Source: Notospermus geniculatus (Eukaryota; Nemertea; Pilidiophora; Heteronemertea; Lineidae). Taken from it: a stretch of 64,000 nucleotides of DNA. Both the position numbers and the translations under genes were made by a program. Location: contig NMRB01000081.1 in the NCBI GenBank assembly GCA_002633025.1, positions 107,730 to 171,729 of the forward strand, in the 5' to 3' direction. The notes below the pieces were generated by a model, which saw only the letters and a program-made list of their open reading frames with translations, did not search any database and was not told the DNA's origin. This document shows positions 46,514 to 63,114 of this stretch, piece after piece (positions within the stretch are counted from its first letter, which is position 1; each line of letters begins with the position of its first letter).

Positions 46514-47187
46514 CAGTGGAACCTCGGTAAGGGGACCACCCACGGGACTGGAGCAGGTGGTCCACTTAGGTGAGGTGGTCCCCTTACCGAAATTGTCAAA
46601 CCAAATCTGAAAATCATGTATGTACATAATGAAGTGTACATGACAGTGTATTCCATCCAAAACTTAAAGAACACTGTTTAAATTATCTCATCTTCTCACA
46701 TGTCATGGAATAAGATCAAAGGGGACCACTTGAATTCTTCTCACATGTCATGGAATAAGATCAAAGGGGACCACTTGAATTCTCACATGTCATGGAATTA
46801 GATCAAAGGGGACCACTTGAATTCTTCTCACATGTCATGAAATAAGATCAAAGGGGACCACTTGAATTCTTCTCATCTTCTCACATGTCATGAAATAACT
46901 CATTTACATCATTGCAGCTGGTCTCTATACTCAGCACTGCTGACTTCGATGTCTGATGTAGATCATGATAAACATGGTCGTCCGAATTTTCTTTCAGTTA
47001 TGGTCACTAGTCCACTTAGGTGGTGAATTTTGGTCTTTGGGACTGCCAATTTGAGTGGTCCCGGTCCGGATACCGATGTGGTCCTGTTACCGAGGTCGTG
47101 TTAATGGAAATTAATGATAAAATTATCGGGACTGGACCAAAGTGGTCCACTTAGGTGAGGTGGTCCCCAACCGAGGTTCCACTGTAT
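46514..47187. mobile_element. MITE (ACAGTGGAACCTCGGT) with internal tandem repeat
   Basis: ACAGTGGAACCTCGGTAAGGGGACCAC faces GTGGTCCCCAACCGAGGTTCCACTGT. GGTGGTCC(A)CTTAGGTGAGGTGGTCC recurs on both sides. It contains a 46690-46905 array of about five units of some 46 bases (TTCTCACATGTCATGGAATAAGATCAAAGGGGACCACTTGAA). It lies beyond the SKP2 3' end. Confidence 0.75.
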
Positions 47188-47384
47188 ATACAGTAATGTA
47201 CATTTGCATGTTGGTATACAAATAGCAGACTTGCGCATAACTTCTGTCTTTGATTTCATGTTTGTTGTTTGTTTCCTTATCTTCATGATCAGGATCCATG
47301 TTGTTTTTGCTCATGGCGTCTGCCTGTGTGTCCATCTGTCTCGCCTTTGTATCTTATCTCCTGGTAGCTCGACTTGAAAGTGCC

Positions 47385-47475
47385 AGCCTGAAGAAGACCC
47401 CAATTGGGGTGGAAAATTTCCAAAATTTCTGGAGGACGACTTAGATTTATATCATTTTGTGTGTCGCCTTTTGTG
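47385..47475. repeat. Dispersed repeat R3 (GAAGACCCCAATTGGGGT...)
   Basis: AAGAAGACCCCAATTGGGGTGG then AATTTCCAAAATTTCTGGA and TCATTTTGTGTGTCGCCTTTTGTGCC match words of the elements at 44030 and 51655. Confidence 0.55.
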
Positions 47476-47641
47476 CCTTATTTTTGGATATCTCCTTGAA
47501 CAGTTACACCTCTGGAAATATGTCATTTCCCAGGTTTGTCAATACGCTCATCAATGAGCTCAATGCAGTTTGCCTTGCTACTTTCTGGCCACGAAAGTGG
47601 ACAAACCCCTCTGCCAATGCTTACCGGTACATCATACAGTA

Positions 47642-47822
47642 CAGTGGAACCTCTCTATTAAGGACACCTTCGGGACTGACAAATGCTGTCCTTAATTGAG
47701 AGGTGTCCTGATTACAGAGGTTGAAATGAATAGAAATGACCAGTTTGGGACTGAAATTTGGTGGCCTTAATAGAGAGGTGTCCTCCTGGCAGAGGTGTCC
47801 GTTAAGGGAGGTTCCACTGTAC
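47642..47822. mobile_element. MITE (TACAGTGGAACCTCTCTATTAAGGACACC)
   Basis: The ends TACAGTGGAACCTC / GAGGTTCCACTGTA are perfect 14-bp inverted repeats that include TA. The tip is the same as the 46514 element, but the body differs (AGAGGTGTCC blocks). Confidence 0.75.
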
Positions 47823-48074
47823 ATGTAGGCCAAAAATCTGTTGGTGAAAAACAAGTCACGTCCAATCAACTGAAGCTGAACACATTTTATTGATATCAAA
47901 AATTAAAAGAAGTACATATACCAGTACATTATGTAATGCAATTATCGGCCCAGGAAATTCCTTTGACATACACTTCCAGTGGAACCTCCCTGAACGGGCA
48001 ATGCTCCCAACCGGACACAGCATGGCATGTTCACAAAATAATGGTGCAAAAATGTTCCAGCAGCACTAACACTG

Positions 48075-54513
<6,439 letters not shown>

Positions 54514-54692
54514 CGTCCACCATGTTCTTTTGTCGTTCGATGGTAAAATACTATGTCACATTCCATAGACGCCGGAGGTTGCGCACAGGGTTGTCTTCGG
54601 CCACGTGGCAACACCAACTGCTTAACCTTCCTCGGCATGCTCGGTAACCCTTTCCACTCAGTGAAATTTTGGAGAGCGGGCAAACCGAAGGT

Positions 54693-54797
54693 AGACTCGG
54701 GACCCAGTCGTCGTTGTGTCGCTCCGGCCGCCGCACTACACTGTGGAGTGTAGTGCGGCGGCCGGAGCGACACAACGACGACTGGGTCTCGAGTCTA
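54693..54797. repeat. Near-perfect 105-bp palindrome upstream of KRI1
   Basis: GACTCGGGACCCAGTCGTCG...CGCACTACACT on the left is mirrored by AGTGTAGTGCG...CGACGACTGGGTCTCGAGTC on the right, with a short GTGG centre. It lies about 180 bases 5' of the KRI1 start. Confidence 0.8.
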
Positions 54798-55162
54798 ACC
54801 GAAGGGGGCGCGGTACACAGTCTGCGTAGGGAGGTTACAGCCTGATTCGTTGTAAAACCGTTAAAAGGCAGCGGACCGAGAAAATAACAAAGGATTTGTG
54901 GGGCAGTGATCAGGTGATGAAACCGCGGCGGAAAAACGCGACAGTGGGTTCACGGTCTGTTCACACCAAAACCGTGCCACGGGCCGCGACGGCGAAAAAC
55001 GACATGCGTTCACCGCCGGGAAAATAGGTTCAATGGATTTTCAATAAAAGGGTCACACCAAAGACGCGCGGCAAGCGAGCGCGCGTCATTTTTGCCGCGC
55101 GTCTTTGGTGTGACTCTTTTATCTTGAAAATCCATTGAACCTATTTTCCCGGCGGTTCATTC

Positions 55163-55325
55163 CCATTCTGCCAAATTCCCATTTCGCCAAATTCCCAATT
55201 CGCCAAATTCCCATTTCGCCAAATTCCCAATTTGCCAAATTCCCATTTGGCCAAATTCCCATTTGGCCAAATTCTCATTTCGCCAAATTCCCGTTTTGCC
55301 AAATTCCCATTTCGCCAAATTTGTT
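55163..55325. repeat. 15-bp tandem array, forward
   Basis: About ten to eleven units of TTCGCCAAATTCCCA with variation mostly at the TTCG/TTTG/TGGC position. The matching reverse array lies at 55674-55905. Confidence 0.9.
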
Positions 55326-55673
55326 ATTCAGGCTATAACCCCTAATCTAATGGACCGATCCAACGCAAAGTACTTCAAATAGAGGGTTAGGGTTAGGTTT
55401 GTTCCCTTGACTATATATCTGCGCTTATGTCAGTGCAGATATATGAAGGGAGCAAACACTGCTAGGGGAGCGTAACCCAAGGCATATCAGAAGAACAAAA
55501 GAAAATTGAAATTACATGTAAAAGCAATCGTTATCATTGAAGAATTTACCTAGAAAATAACATCAGTCTTCTTTGGAATGACCATTGCTTAATTTGTTAC
55601 ACTTCTGACCCTGCTTCAAAAATTGTTAATATTTTGAACGATTAATTTTAAAGAACACAGGGGGTGTCAAGTA

Positions 55674-55905
55674 AATTTTTGGCGAAACGGGAATTTGGCG
55701 AAGTGGGAATTTGGCCAAATGGGAATTTGGCAAAACGGGAATTTGGCCAAATGGGAATTTGGCAAATTGGGAATTTGGCAAAATGGGATTTTGGCAAAAT
55801 GGGAATTTGGCGATTTGGGAATTTGGCGAAATGGGAATTTGGCGAAATGGGATTTGGCAAAATGGGATTTGGCGAAATGGGATTTGGCGAAATGGGAAGT
55901 CACCT
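55674..55905. repeat. 15-bp tandem array, reverse
   Basis: About fifteen units of TGGGAATTTGGCGAA, the inverse of the array at 55163. The last three units have lost one or two bases (TGGGATTTGGCGAAA). Confidence 0.9.
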
Positions 55906-56079
55906 TTCCCGGGGGGGGAACCAAAGACGCGCGGCCGGCAAAAAATGACGCGCGCTCGCTTGCCGCGCGTCTTTGGTGTGACTCTTTTATTGAAAATCCA
56001 TTAAACCTATTTCCCGGCGGTGAACGCATGTCGTTTTTCGCCGTTGCGGCCCGCGGCACGGTTTTGGTGTGAACAGACA

Positions 56080-57050
56080 TTAAAGGCCCGTTTCCACATG
56101 AGCTCTGCTTCCAAACAATGGGCGAAGCGTAAAAATGCGTGAAATCGCGGCGTGAAAACGCGACAGTGGGTTCAGGCTTTTAAGCTGCTTTTCCACGAGG
56201 CGTTTGCGGACGCGGTTTCGGTGGCGGGAGCGGGTGCGAGTGAAACAGCTAAAAAGGGTAATACGTTGGATCGATTTTTTTCCACCCGCGCCCGCCTCCT
56301 ATTCCGCGCCCGCAAACGCCTCGTGGAAAAGCAGCTTAGGCCAGTTTCCACCGAACGCGATGCGTTGACGCGCGCGGCAAAGGCTTTGTTATTTTCCGCC
56401 GCACTGCACGCAAACAAAGGTAAATCGCGCGCGTTGCCCTCGCACGCGATCTCGTTCAGTGGAAACCGGCCTTTTAGGCCTGCTTTCCATTGGCGCGTTT
56501 CCGTGCGCGGAAACGCTCGAAACCATTGTTTGTTTCGGCTTCGTGGTCACGGCGCGGAAAAAAACAATGGTTTCAAGCGTTTCCGCGCACGGAAACGCGC
56601 GCCAATGGAAAGCAGGCCTAAAGGCCCGAACCCACTGACGCGTTTTCACGCCGCGGTTTCATCACTGCCCGACAAATTCTTTGTTATATTCTCGGTCCGC
56701 TGCCTTTTAACAAAGCATTTTCTGCCGCTGCGTTTTCCCGCTGCGTGAAAACGCGTCAGTGGGTTCGGGCCTTTAGGCTGCTTTTCCACGAGACGTTTGC
56801 GGACGCGGTTTCGGTGGCGGGAGCGGGTGCGGGTGAAACAGCTAATGGGAAATACGTTGGTTCGATTTTTTCCACCCGCGCCCGACTCCTATTCCGCGCC
56901 CGCAAACGTCTCGTGGAAACGCAGCCTTAGGGCCGTTTGGGTCGGACTTAGCCTGGCTGAAGTTGGGCCTTCTCTTCGCTTGAAGCATTGAGAAAAGACA
57001 GACTTTTAAATGAAAGTGTGGCTGAAGTCCGACCCAAGCTACGGCCCTAA
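56080..57050. mobile_element. End-to-end array of about seven foldback elements
   Basis: Units follow without spacers, with junctions near 56080, 56181, 56336, 56473, 56620, 56772, 56929 and the end at 57048. Most are inverted-repeat hairpins with different arms: GCTTTTCCACGAGGCGTTTGCGG, CAGTTTCCACCGAACGCGATGCG, CTGCTTTCCATTGGCGCGTTTCC, CCGAACCCACTGACGCGTTTTC, and GGGTCGGACTTAGCCTGGCTGAAG. Junctions share TTAA/AGGCC-type words. A related array lies at 60730-61350. Confidence 0.75.
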
Positions 57051-57362
57051 ATCTCGATGACTTATTCACTGTTGGTTGTAACTATCCCTAGAGCTCGAGA
57101 CAAAGGCGAGTAAACTTAGATACAACTATATTAAGAAAATATACATGTAGTTATCTTTTTATGCGGAGTCGGGTTCAATGTTGTCTGATATGGATAGATC
57201 TGTCACTAATTTGGTATAACCTGGGAGAGATTCAAAAAGACTTGTGCGACGAGGAGCGTTTGTTGGCATTTGTCATTTCACTTCGTCAGAGGGGCATGAA
57301 AGATAGAATCGGTTCGGACTGAGGCCATCTCTCAATCCATTTACGCGGCGTCTCAATTTAAG

Positions 57363-58426
57363 ATGAATTCATCACATGTGCCTCCATTGGTGGACACCCT
57401 TCCATCGCGAGAAGACTCAACTTTTCTCACCATCATCGCCAGCATCACGACCTTTACAAACAATTACATAATGGGTGGTATAATCATTCTTGGCATCTGT
57501 GGAAACAGTTTTTCAATAGTGGTGTTATTACGCTGCATACGTCGGACGCGGTGACGATTACGTACCTAGCGCCCCTAGCGGTGTCCGATCTCATCGTTCT
57601 TCTCTTCGGGGCCTACCGTTGGATAATAACAGGGCTCCTTGGAGCTCCGGCGGGCTACTTTTTTATTGACCCGCCGTTGGCATTGGGTCCACACATACTT
57701 TGCAAATTCGTCGGCTACACGTTTCGCGTTTGTACCGTTGTTTCCAGTTACCTTATCGTGTTGTTCTCAGTTGAGCGATGTATAAGTGTCTGGTGGCCGT
57801 TGAAGGTTAGAATTCTTATTTCGAATAAAGTACGCAGGGTGGGTATTTTCATCATGATTGCAGTATCATTCGTCGTCTGTAGCCCAATATTAGTCTTCTA
57901 TTGGGTCTATCAGAACCGAGCACAACTTGGCTGCTTCTTTTACGCATCAAGTCAATCTAGATTAGAAAGATTCATCATTATCTTCATGATTGATTACCTT
58001 TTGCCGAATATCCTACCATGTTTCATCATATTAATTCTCAGTTGTGCAATCATTGTTGGCCTGATACGGGCCCGACGGCAGACGGAGTCTCTCACCGGAA
58101 GAAGCCGAGAGACGAACACTTCCTTCTGTCTTTTGATGATCAGCCTACTCTATCTGGTGACCACTGCCCCGTACGTTTGTCTGTGGGCCTTCTTTGACTA
58201 CCACGACCAATACGTTGGGGACTTTCCTGGAATGACCCAACAAGATGTACGAGCTCTTTATTTTGTGGGTATTTTCTCAAGTTCAGTGTCTTTAATGAAT
58301 TATAGTTTCAATTTCATCATTTATGCATCAGCATTAAAGGTGTACCAAGATGAGTTGAAGGTGATGTTTCGGTTCTTTATCAACTGGTGGAGAAAACCGA
58401 ACGAGTTGCGGAAGTCGCGGAAGTAG
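57363..58426 (+). pseudogene. Rhodopsin-type GPCR, copy 1, frameshifted
   Basis: A single-exon seven-helix receptor of about 354 residues with a 1-base deletion near 57546 (CGTCGG-ACGCGG against CGACGGGACGCGG in copy 2). This breaks the frame at codon 62, between helices 1 and 2. Frame one stops at 57552-57554, and the rest is open from 57551 to the stop at 58424-58426. Family-A signs: GN in helix 1, LAVSD in helix 2, Cys before helix 3, E-R-C at the DRY position, Cys in loop 2, TAPYVCLW in helix 6 and N-F-I-I-Y in place of NPxxY. It looks like a peptide-receptor-type invertebrate GPCR; the ligand is unknown. If the missing base is a sequencing error, the gene would be intact. Confidence 0.85.
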
Positions 58427-58623
58427 GCCATGAAAATAAGCGCCAGTTTTGCTCTGAAGTTGTTTGAATAATTAATGACCTTTCCAACAAAGATGGTGGC
58501 CTATCTAGTTCTCCCACATGACGTCATGGTCATTCACTGTCCAAGCGTGATATAACACTACCAAACGCATCCTCTCAGACAATTTCTTTACCAAACATTT
58601 GTTCCGAAGGTCCGCTTGACCAG

Positions 58624-58730
58624 GACCCATGTTCCCAAAGCCGTCGTTAGGTTAACGATGTTGTTAAAACTGGAAAAATGCATAGCGTAACGGCATACAT
58701 AACCTAACGACGTTTTTGGGAACATGGGTC
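58624..58730. mobile_element. 107-bp MITE present only in GPCR unit 1
   Basis: GACCCATGTTCCCAAA faces TTTGGGAACATGGGTC, with CGTCGTTAGGTTA / TAACCTAACGACG inside. CAG flanks both sides (58621-58623 and 58731-58733). The duplicated unit 2 has the empty site (TGACCAGTTTAACG near 63304), so both ends and the 3-bp duplication are exact. Confidence 0.9.
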
Positions 58731-59164
58731 CAGTTTAACGTGCCAGTGGCCATTGAATGACGTTATATGATGAGAACAGACCGCCATCTTTATTGGAAAT
58801 TGCTGCAGAAGAATGGATGACCGATTAAATGATGAAGTGCATGGAAACGTTGTTTCATTGCCTTGACGGCAAATCTCGAAGAAGAATGCGAGTGGTCCAC
58901 CATTATCCTTGCACGATATCGGTGAAATCGAGCCCCACTTGTAATGAGGGCGTCTCTTAGTTCTGGCGTTCTGTCTCCCATTACCTGATCAAGACAACGC
59001 CAGGATTAGAGATTGACACCTGTGTCCACAAACCTTCAGGTCCGAGGATGGATGTTCAGAAGTGAAGGCAGGGAGAAATCAACATGGGTCTGATGATCCA
59101 TCTATATACAGCATTACATACGGCATTATACACTGAAACCCTGTGCGACGCGGCGAGAATTTTA

Positions 59165-59605
59165 ACAATAGGAGCTGTCAGCGAGTTGACCAATAGGTGT
59201 CACTACGGCCCAATTCAATGCATATAGCGGACCCAGTCATTATTGATCGAGCAGCAATCACGTAGATTTTCCTGTACGTTGGTCCGCTAGAACTTTGCTG
59301 CCATCTGTTGGCAATATGCGCGGCTGACTGCTCCTATTGGCGCAGTCAGTCAGTTGACCAATAGGAGTCACTAAGTTCGAATTCAATGCCCAGCAGACCC
59401 ATTCAAGGTTGATTGAGCACCGATGACGAGAATAGGAACTGTCAGTCAGTTGACCAATAGGTGTCACTACGACACAATCCAATGCCTAGCGGACCCATTC
59501 ATGGTTGACTGAGCACCAATCAGGAAAATTTTCTATTGTATTGGTCCGCTAGAACTTTGCTGCCATCTTTTGGCGATAAGCGCGGCTGACCGCTACTATT
59601 TTCCT
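59165..59605. mobile_element. Cluster of MITE family M1 copies
   Basis: AATAGGAGCTGTCAGCGAGTTGACCAATAGGTGTCACTACGG at 59169, then ...GCGGCTGACTGCTCCTATTGG near 59340, then two further starts at about 59340 and 59430, ending with the copy that unit 2 also has (63752-63930). Unit 1 therefore gained extra M1 copies after the duplication, or unit 2 lost them. Confidence 0.75.
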
Positions 59606-59639
59606 TAACTTTAAGGTTTACCTTTAGCTATTGTTTGCA

Positions 59640-60330
59640 GGGCAGAATACAAAAGCTTAAAGTGGACCATAGAGTAAAGGAGGGTTCGAGAACATGGGGC
59701 CAATGTATTGGTCCGCTGGAACAAGCTCATACTGTCATCTTTCAATGCTACATGTAATTTTCTGTTCAATGGCTAGTATTGATAAAAGTTAGCAAATGCT
59801 TATACTTAAGATTTACACAGCGATGTCCAATGTAAATGTACTGTAAAACCTGAAGTAAAAGCATGAATATCAGCCAATGTTACAGCGGCAACACGTGTCA
59901 CCCTCTCTCGAAACAGGCGGCTAAACTTAGATTTAACTATTTTAAGACAACTTCGCTGCAGTTTTGTGCGGAGTCGGGTTGTTCAATGTTGTATATTATG
60001 ATGGTATGGAAAGATTTATACTAAAGGCCGGGTTTATTTGGCAAGCATGCTTGCCAAGCAGTTCCCTTTTTCGTCCCTGCTTGCCATCTAATGCTGAAAA
60101 CTGTCCCTATTTGGCAAGCATGTCACGCCTCCTAATGAATATTAATCAGGATATGTGCTTGCCATATTATTCAGCACGTTTGGCTATTGGGCAAGCAAAT
60201 ATGCCAATTGTTTGTTATGGGCACAGTTACACCTTGTAGGAATTGAATTCCTCCAAGGTTACACAGAGTAAAATACCTGATGTTGAGGTTGTTTTGGACG
60301 GAAAATTTGAGAGGCACGGCGCTGATTTAT
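59640..60330. other. Spacer between GPCR units
   Basis: No gene recognised. A short GGCAAGCATGCTTGCC palindrome occurs near 60041, inside a TTGGCAAGCA-rich stretch (60038-60200). Confidence 0.4.
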
Positions 60331-61350
60331 TTCTTAAGGTTTCCGTGCGCGGAAACGCTCGAAAGCATTAGCGAGTTTTCGCAAAGCCCCCGAAACGCCA
60401 ACGCGAACGCCAATCCCATTGTTCGATACCGGGAAGAAGGCACCGAACAAAAGGATAGACGTTCGCGTTGGCGTTTCGGGGGCTTTGCGAAAACTCGCTA
60501 TTGTTTGTCTCCGCGGCATTGGTCACGGCGGGGAAATATACAATGCTTTAACGCTCCAATGGAAAGCCGTCCTTAAGGCAGGTGTGAAAGGAAAGAATGT
60601 CCCCAGGAAAAACTGTCCCAGGAGGAACAAAAGGTCCTGTTGTGACATTCTAATCTCTGGTGATTGGTTTCTATAGCCATGCACCTTAATCCGTCATTGA
60701 ACAATAGAAGCGGACACTTTTTACAGGAGGATATTCTTTACTGTTGCACCTGCGTCCACGTGTGCGTTTTACGCTGCGTTATGACGCTTCGCCCATTGTT
60801 TGGAAGCAGAGCGTCGAAAAACGCACATGTGGACGCCGGCCTTAAAGGCCTGAACCCACTGTCGCGTTTTTTCGCCGCGGTTTCATCACTGCCCGACAAA
60901 CCCTTTGTTATTTTCTCGGTCCGCTGCCTTTTAACAAAGCATTTTCTGCCGGTACGAGTCACCGCTGCGCGAAAACGCGTCAGTGGGTTCGGGCCTTTAG
61001 GGCCGTTGGTCGGGCCGTTTGCTTAGACCGTGTTTCCACGAGGCGTTTGCGGGCGCGGATTAGGAGGCGGGCGCGGGTGCGAGTGAAATAGCTAAAGGGA
61101 AATACGTTAGCCTAATCCGCGCCCGCAAACGCCTCGTGGAAACACAGCTTTCCATTGGCGCATTGTCTTTTTCCGCGTCGTTGGTCACGCCGCGGAAAAA
61201 GACAATGCTTTCGAGCATTTCCGCGCACGGAAACGCTCCAATGGAAAGCAGGCCTTAGCCTGGCTGAAGTGACTTTCTCTTTGTTTCAAGCATTGAGAAA
61301 AGACAGACTTTAATGAAAGTGTGGCTGAAGTCCGACCCAAGCCACGGCCC
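60330..61350. mobile_element. Second cluster of foldback elements
   Basis: Hairpins at 60358-60515 (AGCGAGTTTTCGCAAAGCCCCCGAAACGCC and its inverse), 60742-60841 (GCGTCCACGTGTGCGTTTTACGC...), 60842-61005 (TTAAAGGCCTGAACCCACTGTCGCG...), 61025-61148 (GTGTTTCCACGAGGCGTTTGCGG...), 61150-61255 (TTTCCATTGGCGC...) and 61258-61350 (CCTGGCTGAAGT...). The order from 60842 on parallels 56620-57050, which marks the left part of the duplication unit. Confidence 0.7.
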
Positions 61351-61652
61351 TTAATCTATCTGGACCCGTTTTTCGATGACTGTTGGTTGTAGCTATCCCT
61401 AGAGCTCGAGACAAAGGCGAGTAAATTTAGATACAACTATATTAAGAAAATATACATGTAGTTATCTTTTTATGCGGAGTCGGGTTCAATGTTGTCTGAT
61501 ATGGAGAGATCTAAAAATACCTGTCACTAATTTGGTATAACCTTGGAGAGATTCAAACAGACTTGTGCGACGAGGAGCGTTTGTTGGCATTTGTCATTTC
61601 ACTTCGTCAGAGGGCGGGAATGAAAGATAGAATCGGTTCGGACTTAGGCCAT

Positions 61653-62021
61653 CTCTCAATTCAGTCACATTGTCCTCGTCATTCCCAGCTGGAATCTGGG
61701 CAGGCCAAGGCCTAGACGGATGTTCAGAGGAACCATAACACGCCTTTAGTTCGCTGCAGGTCCTTGCTTCATCAGTAAAATCAAACCGTGCGTTTTGGGC
61801 ATAGGAACCTCGCTGTTTTTTTTCGACGTTTCCGAAAACCCAGCCGTAATTGAGTAAGTCGTCGTATTCAGCGAATTGAGCAAGACGGTTTGATATAATA
61901 TTTCGCAGTGGGCAGGTTAGGCAGCGACTCGGGGAAAAGTCGAGAACGCTGTGGACAAGTTATACCACCGTTGACGGCGAAGCCGGACGACGATCGACGA
62001 CAGGCACTATTTTCCGAATCA
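61653..62021. other. About 370-bp segment unique to GPCR unit 2 upstream region
   Basis: Units 1 and 2 align up to GGCCATCTCTCAAT and again from TCCATTTACGCGGCGTCTC just before the ATG. The DNA between is present only in unit 2. It has no clear terminal repeats, so it may be a loss from unit 1 (57340) or an insertion. It lies directly 5' of the receptor start and may contain promoter or UTR sequence. Confidence 0.7.
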
Positions 62022-62049
62022 ATCCATTTACGCGGCGTCTCAATTTAAG

Positions 62050-63114
62050 ATGAATTCATCACATGTGCCTCCATTGGTGGACACCCTTCCATCGCAAGAA
62101 GACTCAACTTTTCTCACCATCATCGCCAGCATCACGACTTTTACAAACAATTACATAATGGGTGGTATCATCATTCTTGGCATCTGTGGAAACAGTTTTT
62201 CAATTGTTGTATTGTTACGCTGCATACGACGGGACGCGGTGACGATTACGTACCTAGCGCCCCTGGCGGTGTCCGATCTCATCGTTCTTCTCTTCGGGGC
62301 CTACCGTTGGATAATAACAGGGCTCCTTGGAGCACCGGCGGGCTACTTTTTCATTGACCCACCGATCGCATTGGGTCCACACATACTTTGCAAATTCGTC
62401 GGCTACACGTTTCGCGTTTGTACCGTTGTTTCCAGTTACCTTATCGTATTGTTCTCAGTTGAGCGATGTATAAGTGTCTGGTGGCCGTTGAAGGTTAGAA
62501 TTCTTATTTCGAATAAAGTACGCAGGGTGGGTATTTTCATGATGATTGCAGTATCATTCGTCGTCTGTAGCCCAATATTAGTCTTCTATTGGGTCTATCA
62601 GAACCGAGCACAACTTGGCTGCTTCTTTTACGCATCAAGTCAAACTAGATTAGAAAGATTCATCATTATCTTCATGATTGATTACTTTTTGCCGAATATC
62701 CTACCATGTTTCATCATATTAATTCTCAGTTGTGCAATCATTGTTGGCCTGATACGGGCCCGACGGCAGACGGAGTCTCTCACCGGAAGAAGCCGAGAGA
62801 CGAACACTTCCTTCTGTCTTTTGATGATCAGCCTGCTCTATCTGGTGACCACTGTCCCGTACGTTTGTCTGTGGGCCTTCTTTGACTACCACGACCAATA
62901 AGTTGGAGACTTTCCTGGAATGACCCAACAAGATGTACGAGCTCTTTATTTTGTGGGTATTTTCTCAAGTTCAGTGTCGTTGATGAATTATAGTTTCAAT
63001 TTCATCATTTATGCATCAGCATTAAAGGTGTACCAAGATGAGTTGAAGGTGATGTTTCGGTTCTTTATCAAGTGGTGGAGAAGACCGAACGAGTTGCGAA
63101 AGCCGCGGAAGTAG
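62050..63114 (+). pseudogene. Rhodopsin-type GPCR, copy 2, premature stop before helix 7
   Basis: Nearly identical to the copy at 57363 and in one frame from ATG 62050, but TAA at 62899-62901 (codon 284) replaces the TAC of copy 1. After the stop the frame stays open to the natural stop at 63112-63114, which includes helix 7 (SFNFIIY) and the C-terminal tail. Helices 1-6 are intact: G47-N48, D76, C114, E138-R139-C140, C191, P270. The N terminus has an N-S-S glycosylation site and no signal peptide, as is usual. A receptor lacking helix 7 would not signal normally, so this copy is broken, polymorphic or read through. Ligand unknown; no orthologue name is assigned. Confidence 0.85.

Larger units (their letters stand above)
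54944..56079. mobile_element. Compound foldback element with inverted 15-bp arrays
   Basis: The outer arms (54944-55160 and 55908-56079) share, inverted, GGTCTGTTCACACCAAAACCGTG, GGCGAAAAACGACATGCG, GAACCTATTTTCCCGGCGG and an inner hairpin ACCAAAGACGCGCGGC...GCCGCGCGTCTTTGGT. Between them sit two arrays of a 15-base unit, TTCGCCAAATTCCCA, in opposite orientation (55163-55325 and 55674-55905) around a 350-base AT-rich core. Long ORFs here result from the unit being a multiple of three. Confidence 0.8.

Noticed and set aside
55664-56080. Overlapping long ORFs on both strands with a regular W-E-F-G / K-F-P-F-R-Q-I repeat
   Set aside because: They come from a 15-bp non-coding tandem repeat that is open in several frames and inverted at 55163-55325. 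There is no start context, splice site or family match.
56152-56748. 198-codon ORF and its antisense ORFs
   Set aside because: It crosses several abutting inverted-repeat elements. The translation mirrors itself on the opposite strand, as expected of palindromes.
58790-58981. Minus-strand ORF conserved in both GPCR units (also 63259-63567)
   Set aside because: Conservation is explained by the recent duplication. The two ORFs already differ in frame and length at their ends, and no family is recognised.
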